The notes: a model not told the origin generated them from the letters alone. 64,000 bases of DNA from Arthrobacter sp. ISL-72 (GCF_018613755.1 NZ_JAGGPP010000006.1:124001-188000), one strand, 5' to 3'. Numbered from the stretch's first letter, positions 51,987 to 61,838 are shown. Made by a program: numbers and translations.

Positions 51987-53996
51987 GTGTCAGATGCCCA
52001 GAAGATCACCCTCATCGTCGACGGCGAAGAGACCAAGGTGACTACCGGGACCACCGGCGCGGAACTCTTCTTTGAGCGCCGCGACGTCGTAGTTGCCCGC
52101 GTCAACGGCGAACTGAAAGACCTGGACCAGCCGCTTCCCGAGGGCGCCACGATTGAAGGCGTCACCATCGATTCCCCGGACGGCCTCAACGTCCTGCGGC
52201 ACTCCACCGCCCACGTGATGGCCCAGGCCGTGCAGCAGCTGCGCCCCGACGCCAAGCTCGGCATCGGCCCCTACATCACCGACGGTTTCTACTTCGACTT
52301 CGACGTCGCCGAGCCGTTCACCCCGGAAGACCTGAAGACCCTGGAAAAGATGATGCTCAAGATCATCAACCAGAACCAGAAGTTCGTCCGCCGCGTGGTT
52401 TCCGAGGACGAGGCACGCGAAGCCATGAAGGACGAGCCCTACAAGCTCGAGCTGCTGGGCAAGAAAAATGACGCCAACGACGCCGGCGAAGGGGTCAACG
52501 TCGAGGTGGGCGCAGGCGACATCACTATCTACGACAACGTGGACCGCAAGAGCGGCGATAGCGTCTGGTGCGACCTGTGCCGCGGCCCCCACCTGCCCAA
52601 CACCAAGCTCATCTCCAACGCCTTCGCCCTCACAAGGTCCTCCGCCGCCTACTGGCTGGGCAACCAGAACAACCAGCAGCTGCAGCGCATCTACGGCACC
52701 GCCTGGCCCACCAAGGACGCCCTCAAGGCCTACCAGGAGCGCATCGCCGAGGCCGAACGGCGCGACCACCGCAAGCTCGGGGCCGAGCTGGACCTGTTCT
52801 CCTTCCCGGACGAACTGGGCTCCGGCCTGCCGGTGTTCCACCCCAAGGGCGGCATCATCCGCAAGGCCATGGAGGACTACTCCCGCCAGCGGCACGTCGA
52901 TGCCGGCTACGAGTTCGTCTACACCCCGCACATCACCAAGGGGCACCTCTACGAAGTCTCCGGCCACCTGGACTGGTACAAGGAGGGCATGTTCCCGGCG
53001 ATGCACATCGACGCGGAACTGAACGAGGACGGCACGGTCCGCAAGCCCGGCCAGGACTACTACCTGAAGCCGATGAACTGCCCCATGCACAACCTGATCT
53101 TCCGTTCGCGCGGACGGTCCTACCGTGAACTGCCCCTGCGGCTCTTCGAATTCGGTTCGGTCTACCGGTACGAAAAGTCCGGTGTGGTGCACGGGCTGAC
53201 CCGCGTGCGCGGCATGACACAGGACGACGCCCACATCTACTGCACCCGCGAGCAGATGAAGGACGAGCTCACCACCACGCTGAACTTCGTGCTGGGCCTG
53301 CTCAAGGACTACGGCCTGGACGACTTCTACCTGGAGCTGTCCACCAAGAACGAGGACAAGTTCGTAGGCGACGACGCCACCTGGGAGGAAGCCACCCGAA
53401 CCCTCGCCGAAGTGGCCGAAGCCTCCGGCCTGGAGCTCGTTCCGGATCCGGGCGGAGCAGCCTTCTACGGCCCCAAGATCTCCGTCCAGGCAAAGGACGC
53501 CCTGGGCCGCACCTGGCAGATGTCAACCATCCAGCTGGACTTCAACCTGCCGGAACGGTTCGAACTCGAGTTCCAGGCCGCTGACGGCACCCGCCAGCGC
53601 CCGGTGATGATCCACCGTGCCCTGTTCGGGTCCGTCGAACGGTTCATGGGCGTACTGACCGAACACTATGCCGGTGCCTTCCCCGCGTGGCTTGCGCCCG
53701 TGCAGGTGGTGGGCATCCCGGTTGCCGAGGCGTTCAACGACTACATGTTCGACGTCGTCGACCAGCTCAAGGCCGCCGGCATCCGTGCCGAGGTGGATAT
53801 TTCCTCCGATCGTTTCCCGAAGAAGATCCGCACCGCCAGCAAGGACAAGATCCCGTTCGTCCTCATCGCCGGCGGCGAGGATGCCGAGGCCGGAGCGGTG
53901 TCCTTCCGGTTCCGCGACGGCAGCCAGGACAACGGCGTGCCGGTGGCCGAGGCCGTCCAGAGGATCGTCGAAGCCGTCCGCAACCGGACCAGCTAG
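51987..53996 (+). CDS. thrS: Threonyl-tRNA synthetase
   Basis: 669 aa. An N-terminal TGS domain ([16 protein letters not shown]) is followed by the editing domain ([18 protein letters not shown]). The class II core has the zinc Cys in [10 protein letters not shown] (near 362), motif 2 [11 protein letters not shown] and motif 3 [15 protein letters not shown] (near 547). The C-terminal anticodon-binding domain starts near [12 protein letters not shown]. It charges tRNA-Thr and edits Ser-tRNA. The GTG start has AATAGGAG upstream. No T-box was recognised in the 133-base leader. Confidence 0.97.
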   Translation: MSDAQKITLIVDGEETKVTTGTTGAELFFERRDVVVARVNGELKDLDQPLPEGATIEGVTIDSPDGLNVLRHSTAHVMAQAVQQLRPDAKLGIGPYITDGFYFDFDVAEPFTPEDLKTLEKMMLKIINQNQKFVRRVVSEDEAREAMKDEPYKLELLGKKNDANDAGEGVNVEVGAGDITIYDNVDRKSGDSVWCDLCRGPHLPNTKLISNAFALTRSSAAYWLGNQNNQQLQRIYGTAWPTKDALKAYQERIAEAERRDHRKLGAELDLFSFPDELGSGLPVFHPKGGIIRKAMEDYSRQRHVDAGYEFVYTPHITKGHLYEVSGHLDWYKEGMFPAMHIDAELNEDGTVRKPGQDYYLKPMNCPMHNLIFRSRGRSYRELPLRLFEFGSVYRYEKSGVVHGLTRVRGMTQDDAHIYCTREQMKDELTTTLNFVLGLLKDYGLDDFYLELSTKNEDKFVGDDATWEEATRTLAEVAEASGLELVPDPGGAAFYGPKISVQAKDALGRTWQMSTIQLDFNLPERFELEFQAADGTRQRPVMIHRALFGSVERFMGVLTEHYAGAFPAWLAPVQVVGIPVAEAFNDYMFDVVDQLKAAGIRAEVDISSDRFPKKIRTASKDKIPFVLIAGGEDAEAGAVSFRFRDGSQDNGVPVAEAVQRIVEAVRNRTS

Positions 53997-54017
53997 CGGA
54001 AGCGGAGGACAGGCGAG

Positions 54018-54608
54018 ATGCAGGAGACCACAGGCGCTGGCGGGGGATATCCGGGCGACGGCGACGTGACCGATGATTTCGGTCTGGCCGGAGTTCCGGA
54101 TGCATTCCAGCGCCTGTGGACCCCGCACCGGATGGCCTACATCAAGGGCGGGCAGCACCAGTTCAAGAACCAGGACGACTGCCCGTTCTGCATGGCCCCT
54201 GAACGGAACGACGAGGATTCCCTGATCGTCTACCGCGGCCGTACCGCCTACGTGGTACTCAACCTGTTCCCCTATAACCCGGGCCACCTGCTGGTTTGCC
54301 CGTACCGCCACGTGCCGGACTACACGGACCTGACCGAGGAGGAGACCGCGGAGTTCGCAGCGCTGACGCAGACCGCGATGCGGGTCCTGCGGAAGGTGGC
54401 CAATCCCGGCGGCTTCAATCTCGGGATGAACCAGGGCGTTGTGGGCGGCGCCGGAATTGCCGGCCACCTGCACCAGCACGTGGTTCCGCGCTGGGGCGGC
54501 GACGGCAACTTCTTCCCCATCATCGCGCAGACCAAAGCCATCACGCAGACGCTGGACGAGGTCCGCCAGCAGGTAGCGGAGGCCTGGCCCGAGGACGAAC
54601 GTGCTTAA
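54018..54608 (+). CDS. HIT-family nucleotide hydrolase/phosphorylase
   Basis: 196 aa with the HIT motif HLHQHVV (near residue 150) embedded in GIAGHLHQHVVPRWGGD. A CPFC pair lies nearer the N-terminus and may bind zinc. In actinobacteria this gene stands between thrS and the phosphatidylinositol-phosphate synthase gene. Related proteins are Ap4A phosphorylases or hydrolases. It overlaps the next gene by 8 bases. Confidence 0.9.
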   Translation: MQETTGAGGGYPGDGDVTDDFGLAGVPDAFQRLWTPHRMAYIKGGQHQFKNQDDCPFCMAPERNDEDSLIVYRGRTAYVVLNLFPYNPGHLLVCPYRHVPDYTDLTEEETAEFAALTQTAMRVLRKVANPGGFNLGMNQGVVGGAGIAGHLHQHVVPRWGGDGNFFPIIAQTKAITQTLDEVRQQVAEAWPEDERA

Positions 54609-55239
54609 CCGGCACGCCCGGGGGTTCTTCACCGCGCTGTTCTCGCCGCTGGCGCGGTGGCTCCTGAAGATCGGCGTCTCACCGGATGCCATCACCATCG
54701 TGGGCACGGCCGGCGTGGTGGTCGGCGCCCTGGTCTTTTACCCGCTGGGCCAGCTGTGGTGGGGAACCCTCTTCATTACGGCCTTCATATTCTCGGATGT
54801 CCTGGACGGCATCATGGCACGGATGCAGGAGCGCGGCGGCCGCTGGGGCAACTTCCTGGATTCCACGCTCGACAGGGTTGCCGACGGAGCCCTCTTTGCC
54901 GGCCTGGCCGTCTGGTTCTTCACCGGCGGTGCGGACCGCGCGATCGCCGTCGCCGCCGTCGTGTGCCTGGTGCTCGGCATGGTGGTCTCCTACGCCCGGG
55001 CCAAGGCCGAAGCACTCGGTTTCCAAGCCAACGTGGGCATTGCTGAGCGCGCCGAACGGCTGGTGTCTGTGCTGGTGGTGACGGGATTTACGGGCATCGG
55101 GCTTCCGAGTGTGGTTCTGCTGGTCACGCTGGTCCTGCTGGCGGCGGCCAGCCTGGTCACCGTCGTCCAGCGGATCGCCACCGTGTACCGGCAGTCGCTG
55201 GAAGAGCCGAACGGCACTGCTTCCCAGCAGGCAGCCTGA
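54601..55239 (+). CDS. Phosphatidylinositol-phosphate synthase (CDP-alcohol phosphatidyltransferase)
   Basis: 212 aa, about six membrane helices. The complete CDP-alcohol phosphotransferase motif is DVLDGIMAR with GNFLDSTLD (first Asp near residue 66). It transfers CDP-diacylglycerol to inositol-1-phosphate, the start of phosphatidylinositol and phosphatidylinositol mannosides. The GTG at 54601 overlaps the HIT stop. In many relatives it is followed by the mannoside acyltransferase and mannosyltransferase genes; here pdxS comes next. Confidence 0.9.
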   Translation: MLNRHARGFFTALFSPLARWLLKIGVSPDAITIVGTAGVVVGALVFYPLGQLWWGTLFITAFIFSDVLDGIMARMQERGGRWGNFLDSTLDRVADGALFAGLAVWFFTGGADRAIAVAAVVCLVLGMVVSYARAKAEALGFQANVGIAERAERLVSVLVVTGFTGIGLPSVVLLVTLVLLAAASLVTVVQRIATVYRQSLEEPNGTASQQAA

Positions 55240-55458
55240 GCATCTGCGCTGAAAATACCTGCCGTCCGGGCTCGTCCCATGGTGCAGTCGGGACCGCCAG
55301 GTAACCCGAATTCAGCAGCGTCCCGGGGTGGGACTAGTATTAGCAGTACCTGGTCATTGGATCCGGCAATCCGGTGTGTGCGAGTCGCGGCTCCTTGCCG
55401 CCTGCGCCGACCCGAAAGACCGGATCTACGTAATATCTAGCTACCCATAGGGGTTTTT

Positions 55459-56385
55459 GTGTCTACACCTGATGTAAGCAGCGAAGCCGGCTCGTCCGCC
55501 AACAGCGTCACGGGCAGCAGCCGCGTCAAGCGCGGCATGGCAGAGATGCTCAAGGGCGGCGTCATCATGGACGTCGTCAACGTCGAACAGGCCCGCATCG
55601 CCGAAGACGCCGGTGCCGTGGCCGTGATGGCGCTGGAACGCGTTCCGGCCGACATCCGCGCCCAGGGCGGCGTGTCCCGCATGTCGGACCCGGACATGAT
55701 CGACAAGATCATCGACGCCGTGTCCGTGCCGGTCATGGCCAAGGCCCGGATCGGCCACTTCGTCGAAGCCCAGGTCCTGCAGTCCCTCGGCGTGGACTAC
55801 ATCGACGAGTCCGAGGTCCTGACCCCGGCCGACTACACCAACCACATCGACAAGTGGAACTTCACCGTTCCTTTCGTCTGCGGTGCAACCAACCTCGGTG
55901 AGGCCCTGCGCCGGATCAACGAGGGCGCGGCGATGATCCGCTCCAAGGGCGAGGCCGGCACCGGAGATGTCTCCAACGCCACGACCCACATGCGCCAGAT
56001 CCGCGCCGAGCTGCTCAAGCTCGCCGCCCTGCCCGAGGACGAGCTGTACGTCGCGGCCAAGGAACTGCAGGCACCGTACGACCTGGTCAAGGAAGTTGCC
56101 TCCACCGGCAAGCTCCCCGTCGTGCTGTTCACCGCCGGCGGCATCGCCACCCCGGCCGACGCGGCCATGATGATGCAGCTCGGTGCTGACGGCGTGTTCG
56201 TCGGCTCAGGCATCTTCAAGTCCGGCAACCCGGCCCAGCGCGCCGCCGCCGTCGTCAAGGCCACCACCTTCTACGACGACCCCGACGTCATCGCCAAGGC
56301 CTCCCGCGGCCTGGGCGAAGCCATGGTGGGCATCAACGTGGACGAGATCCCGCAGCCGCACCGCCTCGCCGAGCGCGGCTGGTAA
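55459..56385 (+). CDS. pdxS: Pyridoxal 5'-phosphate synthase subunit PdxS
   Basis: 308 aa, a TIM-barrel PLP synthase. Catalytic lysines lie in [11 protein letters not shown] (near 95) and RSKGEAGTG (near 163); phosphate-binding [10 protein letters not shown] is near the end. It combines ribose-5-phosphate, glyceraldehyde-3-phosphate and ammonia from the PdxT glutaminase. A GTG start follows TAGGGGT. The usual partner pdxT does not follow; instead there is a strong hairpin terminator. Confidence 0.96.
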   Translation: MSTPDVSSEAGSSANSVTGSSRVKRGMAEMLKGGVIMDVVNVEQARIAEDAGAVAVMALERVPADIRAQGGVSRMSDPDMIDKIIDAVSVPVMAKARIGHFVEAQVLQSLGVDYIDESEVLTPADYTNHIDKWNFTVPFVCGATNLGEALRRINEGAAMIRSKGEAGTGDVSNATTHMRQIRAELLKLAALPEDELYVAAKELQAPYDLVKEVASTGKLPVVLFTAGGIATPADAAMMMQLGADGVFVGSGIFKSGNPAQRAAAVVKATTFYDDPDVIAKASRGLGEAMVGINVDEIPQPHRLAERGW

Positions 56386-56405
56386 CAGCAGCAAAGCATT
56401 AACCC

Positions 56406-56447
56406 CGACGCCGGCCGGTCACCACACAAGGTGACCGGCCGGCGTCG
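56406..56447. terminator. Perfect 18-bp stem hairpin after pdxS
   Basis: cgacgccggccggtcacc at 56406-56423 is the exact complement of 56430-56447, loop acacaa. The T-tract is weak (tacgttcc). It starts 20 bases after the pdxS stop. Such long GC stems act as terminators in actinobacteria without a U-run. Confidence 0.78.
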
Positions 56448-56508
56448 TACGTTCCCCGACTTCCCCGCCTCGCGCCTCGCTTTTCTCCCGTCTCACACTC
56501 CTGCCGAC

Positions 56509-56577
56509 TCCGAGTTTTTGCCCAGATAAAGGGGGTTCAACCCGCGGGAAGTCGCGTTATCTGGACAAAAACTCGGA
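56509..56577. repeat. Inverted-repeat element with 21-bp arms and nested hairpin
   Basis: tccgagtttttgcccagataa (56509-56529) pairs with 56557-56577 with a single mismatch, and the 27-base loop contains a second palindrome (gggttcaaccc, 56533-56543). The arms differ from flanking DNA in being AT-rich. It lies just outside the pdxS terminator, between convergent genes. The shape is that of a dispersed palindromic repeat (REP/MITE-like) rather than a simple terminator. Confidence 0.7.
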
Positions 56578-56633
56578 TGGGTGGCCGGGGGATGGGTCGC
56601 GGGGGACGGGGGAGGGGACGCCCGGGGCGGGCG

Positions 56634-58646
56634 CTACTCCAGGCCGCGGCGCTTCAGTAGCGGCTCCAGCCTGGCGTCACGGCCGCGGAACGCCCGGAAG
56701 GACTCCAACGGCTCGCGGCTGTTGCCCCGCGAAAGCAGTTCGGCCCGGAAGAAATCCCCGTTGGCCCGGGTGAGCCCGCCGTTCTCCTTGAACCATTCCA
56801 CGGTGTCCGCGTCCAGCACCTCGCTCCAGATGTAGGAGTAGTACCCGGCGGCGTAACCGTCCCCTGCGAAGATGTGCTGGAAATAGCCGGTGCGGTACCT
56901 CGGCGGGATCAGGTCATGCGCGACGCCGGCCGCGGCCAGTGCTTTGGCTTCGAACTCAAGCACATCCTCGCGGACCCTGGAGGTGTCTAGTACGTGCCAA
57001 GCGAGGTCAAGCAGCGCGGCGCCCAGGTACTCGGCCGTGGCGAAGCCCTCGCCCCAGAGCCGGGATTCATTGAGTTTGTCCACGATTTCCTGTGCGAGGG
57101 GCTCGCCCGTGACGTGATGCCGGGCGTAATTGGCGAGCACCTCGGGCCACATGATCCACATTTCGTTGACCTGGGACGGGTATTCCACGAAGTCGCGCGG
57201 TACAGCCGTGCCGGAGAACTTCGGGAAGGTCACGCTGGAAAACAGTCCGTGGAGGGCGTGCCCGAACTCGTGGAATGCGGTCCGGAGCTCGTCCAGGGTA
57301 AGCAGCGTGGGTTCCCCGGCCGGCGGCGTGGTGATATTCAGGGTGTTGATCACCACCGGCTGTGTATCCAGCAGCGCGGACTGGTCCACGAGTGAGTTCA
57401 TCCAGGCGCCGCCGCGTTTGGATTCGCGGGCATAGTAGTCACCGAGGAACAGGCCGAGCCCGGAGCCGTCCTCGTTGCGGACCTCCCAGACCCGGACGTC
57501 GGGGTGATAGCCCTTGAGGTCGGGCCGCTCGTGGAAGGTGACGCCGTAGAGGGCCGTGGCGGCAAAAAAGACACCGTCGCGAAGGACCCGGTTGAGTTCG
57601 AAGTAAGGGCGCAGGGATTGTTCGTCCACGCTGTACCGTTCGCGCCGCACTTTCGTGGAGTAGTAGGCCCAGTCCCAGGCCTCGAGGGGATGACCGGCCA
57701 CTTCGGCGAGTGCGGCCGCCTCGGCGTCGGCATTCCGGACCGCGGCAGGCGCCAGCCGGTTCATCATGCTCTGCACAGCTTCGAAGTCCGGCGCCGTCTG
57801 GCGGTCCACGGTGAGTTCGGCGTAGTTGGCGAAACCCAGCAGCCGGGCCTTCTCCGCGCGGAGGGCAACCATGGCCTTCACCAGGTCAAGCACATCAAGG
57901 CTGCCACCGCTGCTCCCGCGGCCGATCGACGCCTCGTAAAGGCGGCGACGGACTTCCCGGTTTTCCAGGGATGCCATGGCCGGCTGGTTGGTGGGCTGGA
58001 TCAGGGTGAGGAGGTATTTCCCGTCATGGCCGGCGGCACGGGCTGCCTCGGCGGCGCTGGCAATGTCGTCAGCAGGCAGTCCGGCCAGTTCGGCGGCGTC
58101 GTCGAGAAGGAGCGCGGAGGACTTCATTGCCTCCTTGACGCGCTGGCCGAAGTCGGTGCCCAGCCGTGACAGCTCCGCATTGACCTCCCGGAGGCGTTCC
58201 TGCCCGGCGTCATCGAGCTGGATGCCGGACTGCCGGAACTCCTTGAGGTACTCCTCGACCAGCCTGGCGGATTCAGCATCGAGGCCGGCGGTGTCCACGG
58301 CCGCAATCCTGTCGAACAGCCGCCTGTTCATGTAAATCGCGTCCTGGTGGGCCGAGAACTGCGGGGACAGTTCTGTCTCGAGGGCGCGGATCCCGTCCGA
58401 GGCATCGGCCGACACCAGGGTGAAGAACGAGGCGGCGGCGCGCTGGAGGAGCTGCCCGGCGCGTTCCATCGCCAGAACCGTATTTTCGAAGTCAGCGGGT
58501 TCCGGGGTGTCCGCGATTGCCTGGATCTCGGCAAGGTGCTCCTTGAGCCCGGACTGGACGGCTTCGGCGTAGTGCGCCTCCTCGATGTCGGCAAACGGCG
58601 GAAGCCCGAACGGCAGAGTGCTGGGAGTCAGGAGGGGGTTGTTCAT
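56634..58646 (-). CDS. M3-family zinc metallopeptidase (oligopeptidase / Dcp type)
   Basis: 670 aa, typical length for peptidyl-dipeptidase Dcp and oligopeptidase A. The zinc site HEFGHALHG lies near residue 458, with the downstream Glu in VEYPSQVNEMW. No signal peptide is visible, so it is cytosolic. It degrades short peptides or removes C-terminal dipeptides. It is single and convergent with pdxS. Confidence 0.93.
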   Translation of the reverse strand: MNNPLLTPSTLPFGLPPFADIEEAHYAEAVQSGLKEHLAEIQAIADTPEPADFENTVLAMERAGQLLQRAAASFFTLVSADASDGIRALETELSPQFSAHQDAIYMNRRLFDRIAAVDTAGLDAESARLVEEYLKEFRQSGIQLDDAGQERLREVNAELSRLGTDFGQRVKEAMKSSALLLDDAAELAGLPADDIASAAEAARAAGHDGKYLLTLIQPTNQPAMASLENREVRRRLYEASIGRGSSGGSLDVLDLVKAMVALRAEKARLLGFANYAELTVDRQTAPDFEAVQSMMNRLAPAAVRNADAEAAALAEVAGHPLEAWDWAYYSTKVRRERYSVDEQSLRPYFELNRVLRDGVFFAATALYGVTFHERPDLKGYHPDVRVWEVRNEDGSGLGLFLGDYYARESKRGGAWMNSLVDQSALLDTQPVVINTLNITTPPAGEPTLLTLDELRTAFHEFGHALHGLFSSVTFPKFSGTAVPRDFVEYPSQVNEMWIMWPEVLANYARHHVTGEPLAQEIVDKLNESRLWGEGFATAEYLGAALLDLAWHVLDTSRVREDVLEFEAKALAAAGVAHDLIPPRYRTGYFQHIFAGDGYAAGYYSYIWSEVLDADTVEWFKENGGLTRANGDFFRAELLSRGNSREPLESFRAFRGRDARLEPLLKRRGLE

Positions 58647-58754
58647 GAAGCAACCCTTTCATGTAACAGGTCGGTTCTCAATGGTGATTTCCCGGGATTC
58701 AGGAGTTTGCCGCCATAGGATGGCTGTCATGGGGAACAACGATGGCGGCCCGCG

Positions 58755-60002
58755 ATGACGCTCAAAAAATGGAGCGCCACGGCGTCCGCTGCTGCTTTTG
58801 TACTGCTCACCCTTTCGTCGTGCGGCGTCCTCGCCGGTCAGGGCACCGACGGGCGGGGCAACGGGACAACGCCGACGACGGCGGCCTCCGGGCCGGGGTC
58901 GGCCGCAGCCACCCAAGCGCCGGCTCCCACCCCGGAACCCACCCCGGGCAAGGGTCCCGCGTGCCCCACGGTCAGGTGCACGTCGGTTCTGGTAACCGGG
59001 GACATGCTGGTGCACGCCCAATTGTGGGACCAGGCCCGCGTCGACGCTGCAGCCGTCGGAAAGCAGGGGCTGGACTTCACTCCTTTGCTTGAGGGCCAGC
59101 GGGCTTACATCGAGAAGAGCGACCTGGCCATCTGTCACCAGGAAACCCCGGTCGCGGATCCGGACGGTCCTTTCTCGGCCTATCCGTCGTTCAACGTGCC
59201 GCCCCAGATCACCGCAGCGTCGAAGAATGTCGGCTACCAGGGCTGCACCACCGCCAGCAACCACACCATCGACCGGGGTACCGAAGGCCTTGTGCGTACG
59301 CTCAACGCCCTGGACGCAGCGGGCTTGAAGCACACCGGTTCCTACCGGACGGAGGCAGAGTCTCAGGACATCCTCATCCTGCGGACGGAAGCCGCCAAAA
59401 TTGCGGTGGTCGAGGGTGCCTATGGCCTGAACGGACAGTATCCGGAGTACGCCTGGCAAGTGGACATGCTGGACGCACCCACCATGATTGCGAAGGCGAA
59501 GAAAGCGCGCGCCCTTGGTGCGGACATTGTGCTCGGAGTTATGCATGCCGGGGACGAATATGCCAGCGCGCCCAATGCCCAGCAGCAGGAGACTGCCCAT
59601 GCCCTCGTGGACAGCGGCGAGTTCACCATGGTGTACGGCCACCACACGCATTCCGTGCTGCCCATTGAGAACTACAAGGGAACGTGGATTGTGTACGGCC
59701 TGGGGAACGGCGTCACGGAACTGTCGCCCTGGTATGTGGTGAACAATGAGGGCCTGCTGGTGCGGGCGCAGTTCAGCCAGGACGCTTCCGGAAAATGGGC
59801 GGCGTCCGACCTCGCTTGGGTGCCGTCCGTGATTGTCCGCGATCCGTACCGCTGGTGCTCAGTGGCGGCGGACACACCGCAGGGACAGTGCGCCGGAGCG
59901 GAAGCCGATGCGGCCACCCGGCTGAGGACACGGACCGTGGTGGAATCCATGGGCGCTGCCGACGCGGGCGCCCGGGAATTGATCCTTTCCGACGAGCGGT
60001 AA
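58755..60002 (+). CDS. CapA-family (poly-gamma-glutamate/capsule-type) lipoprotein
   Basis: 415 aa with a lipobox signal (TLSSCG near residue 23) and a Gly/Ala/Thr/Pro linker. The CapA metallophosphatase-like domain shows VTGDMLVHAQLWDQA, ASNHTIDRGTEGLV, GVMHAGDEYA, YGHHTHSVLPIE and YGLGNGVTEL. These contain the metal ligands of a calcineurin-like fold (the GD, N-H, H and GH-H blocks). CapA proteins help polymer assembly at the membrane in Bacillus; in actinobacteria the role is unclear. Confidence 0.9.
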   Translation: MTLKKWSATASAAAFVLLTLSSCGVLAGQGTDGRGNGTTPTTAASGPGSAAATQAPAPTPEPTPGKGPACPTVRCTSVLVTGDMLVHAQLWDQARVDAAAVGKQGLDFTPLLEGQRAYIEKSDLAICHQETPVADPDGPFSAYPSFNVPPQITAASKNVGYQGCTTASNHTIDRGTEGLVRTLNALDAAGLKHTGSYRTEAESQDILILRTEAAKIAVVEGAYGLNGQYPEYAWQVDMLDAPTMIAKAKKARALGADIVLGVMHAGDEYASAPNAQQQETAHALVDSGEFTMVYGHHTHSVLPIENYKGTWIVYGLGNGVTELSPWYVVNNEGLLVRAQFSQDASGKWAASDLAWVPSVIVRDPYRWCSVAADTPQGQCAGAEADAATRLRTRTVVESMGAADAGARELILSDER

Positions 60003-60091
60003 GGGCCTGCGGGCCCACACAGCTTGCCGCAATGGCGGTGTTCCCTTCCCGCGAGCTCCTACGTTCCTGCCTTCGTATGCTCATGCCTTCG

Positions 60092-60097
60092 TATAAT
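60092..60097 (+). promoter_or_regulatory. -10 element TATAAT of a leaderless gene
   Basis: A consensus TATAAT ends 6 bases before the ATG at 60104, so transcription would start at or next to the A of the start codon. There is no ribosome-binding site in front of the gene. A near-repeat tgccttcgtat(g/a) precedes it at 60069-60079 and 60085-60095. Confidence 0.7.
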
Positions 60098-60103
60098 GCT
60101 GGC

Positions 60104-60463
60104 ATGACCGAAGCTACGGACTACGTTGACCGTTTTTTCGACCGCTACGCAGCCGCGCTGCTGGCGCGTGACGCCAGTGTGATTGCGGGAATGTACGCCG
60201 TTCCCTCGCTGATTTTGTTTCCCGGCCAGTCCATACCCGTCAGTGACGCCGCCCAGACCGAAGCATTCTTCGCTTCGTCCTGGGGACAGTATGAGGGTGT
60301 CAACTCCGTGCAGAAGAGGATCGACATCATGGCTGAAGCCCCGGGAATGGTCTGGGCGGATGTTACCTGGACGTACAACGGCGAGACCCGCGAGCGTTTT
60401 TGCTTTCAGCTCGTCGAGAAAGCGGGCGGCTACCAGATTGCGGTTCTCACCCCAATGGCGTAA
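60104..60463 (+). CDS. NTF2-like (SnoaL/DUF4440-type) protein
   Basis: 119 aa. A cone-shaped NTF2 fold is suggested by DYVDRFFDRYAAALLARDAS near the start, the strand MVWADVTWTYNGETRERFCF and the end GGYQIAVLTPMA. Members bind small hydrophobic ligands or catalyse isomerisations; here no catalytic residue stands out. Its start coincides with the predicted transcription start, so translation is probably leaderless. Confidence 0.8.
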   Translation: MTEATDYVDRFFDRYAAALLARDASVIAGMYAVPSLILFPGQSIPVSDAAQTEAFFASSWGQYEGVNSVQKRIDIMAEAPGMVWADVTWTYNGETRERFCFQLVEKAGGYQIAVLTPMA

Positions 60464-60500
60464 CTCCCTCTGCTGACTGTCCCCGCCTGCTGACGCCCGC

Positions 60501-61202
60501 CTAGTGGGGGTCGACGGCGGCGAGGATCGCCGCGCCGAGGTCGGCCGGCCTGGTGAACTGGGGCCAGTGTCCTGTGGGCAGGTCCACGTACTCGACGTCG
60601 CGTATGCGCGCGAGCTCCGCGACGTAGGGATGCCCGGCGTCGATCCATTCCCTAAGGAGGGAGGAAGGGAACTCACAGGCGATCACCGTGGCCGGAACGT
60701 CGAAGCGGCGTTCATCGTGAAGCTGCTGGCGATCGTACGCCACCCCTTTCGGTTCAGGGATGGCGCGGGACCTGAACATGTTGCGCAGCCCGTCATCCAG
60801 GTCCGTCAGGTCGGCAGCGTCGAAGCCTTCCCACGGCGGAAGCGGCACGTCGTCGCCCTCCGCGGGAAGTTCATCGTTGATCACTCCGCCCTCGCCCAGC
60901 GGTCCGCTGTCCACATAGACCGCGCGGGCAACGCTGTTCGGCCGGGCGTCCACGGCGCCGTGGATGATGGCGCCGCCGCCGGAATGACCGACGAGCACCA
61001 CCGGCTGATCGGCGCGGTCAACGGCCTCGACAACGGCGTTGATGTGGTCACGCAGGCCGACGCCGGCCCGGGGGGCGTCCCGGGCTTCCAAGCCGGGCAG
61101 CGTGAGGGGAAAGGTGCGATGCCCTGCAGCAACCAGCGGCGGGGTGACATCAGACCAGGATGAGGCGTCCAACCAGAATCCGGGAACCAGGATAATGTCC
61201 AT
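60501..61202 (-). CDS. Alpha/beta hydrolase
   Basis: 233 aa. Nucleophile elbow GHSGGG (Ser near residue 75), oxyanion strand LVPGFWLDASSW and terminal His in LPTGHWPQFTRP. The family includes esterases and C-C bond hydrolases, and substrate prediction is not possible. It converges on the NTF2-like gene. Confidence 0.9.
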   Translation of the reverse strand: MDIILVPGFWLDASSWSDVTPPLVAAGHRTFPLTLPGLEARDAPRAGVGLRDHINAVVEAVDRADQPVVLVGHSGGGAIIHGAVDARPNSVARAVYVDSGPLGEGGVINDELPAEGDDVPLPPWEGFDAADLTDLDDGLRNMFRSRAIPEPKGVAYDRQQLHDERRFDVPATVIACEFPSSLLREWIDAGHPYVAELARIRDVEYVDLPTGHWPQFTRPADLGAAILAAVDPH

Positions 61203-61247
61203 GGAGGTACCCTACGCCGGACCGGGGACAAAAATGCCCAAGTCAGC

Positions 61248-61682
61248 TCACCCGGTCCACTCCGCAACGTGCCGGACATACCAGTGCTGCCAGGGAGTCT
61301 CCACTGCCTGGCCGTAGTGCTCGCGGACGAAAGACACAGCTTGTCCGGCGGGGACGCCGTCCAGGACGGCCATGCAGGCAAGGGCCGTGCCGGTTCTGCC
61401 GCGGCCACCGTGGCAGGCTATTTCGACCCGCTCGAATGCAGCCCGTTGCCATGCTTGGTTGAGGGCGTCGACGGCGTCGCTGTCGTTGACCGGCAACCAG
61501 AAGTCGGGCCATGGCACCCAGCGTTGCTCCCACGGAACGGGCGGCGGAACGCTGCCGAGCAGGTAGACGCCGAAATCAGGGTCGGGACCCGGCGGAGGCG
61601 GTTGCCGCAGTGGGCGGCCGCGGATGAGCCGGCCGGAGGGGAACCGGACGACGCCGGCAGCCCGTGGTTCCCATGTAGCCAT
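61248..61682 (-). CDS. Dual-specificity/tyrosine-type protein phosphatase
   Basis: 144 aa with the P-loop CHGGRGRTG, a CX5R motif preceded by VEIA and followed by TALACMAVL, near residues 89-97. An upstream Asp in VPWPDFWLPVNDSD may be the general acid. It should dephosphorylate tyrosine- or other phosphorylated small targets in the cytosol. It follows the hydrolase gene region by 45 bases on the same strand (upstream of it in transcription). Confidence 0.85.
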   Translation of the reverse strand: MATWEPRAAGVVRFPSGRLIRGRPLRQPPPPGPDPDFGVYLLGSVPPPVPWEQRWVPWPDFWLPVNDSDAVDALNQAWQRAAFERVEIACHGGRGRTGTALACMAVLDGVPAGQAVSFVREHYGQAVETPWQHWYVRHVAEWTG

Positions 61683-61838
61683 GGAGTGAACTCTGGCACC
61701 GGATTGCCCTTAGGGGAAGTGTCCCGCAGACCCAAAGGAGGGGCGCCGCCCGAAGCGGGGCCCCTCCCGGTCGCCGCACAGAGCAGCGGGTCAGGCCAGT
61801 GCCTGGCGGTCAGAGACCGTCAGGCGGCCACCGGCTGC

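Noticed and set aside
49385..52264. A 959-codon open frame on the minus strand opposite dnaE2
   Set aside because: It is the antisense shadow of a clearly conserved polymerase gene, has no domain character, and arises from high GC at third positions.
51990..53234. A 414-codon minus-strand frame opposite thrS
   Set aside because: Low-complexity Val/Gly/Leu-rich translation, antisense to a conserved synthetase; no ribosome-binding site.
55240..55458. Region before pdxS examined for a tRNA or riboswitch
   Set aside because: No cloverleaf or recognised aptamer could be drawn; it is probably a promoter region.
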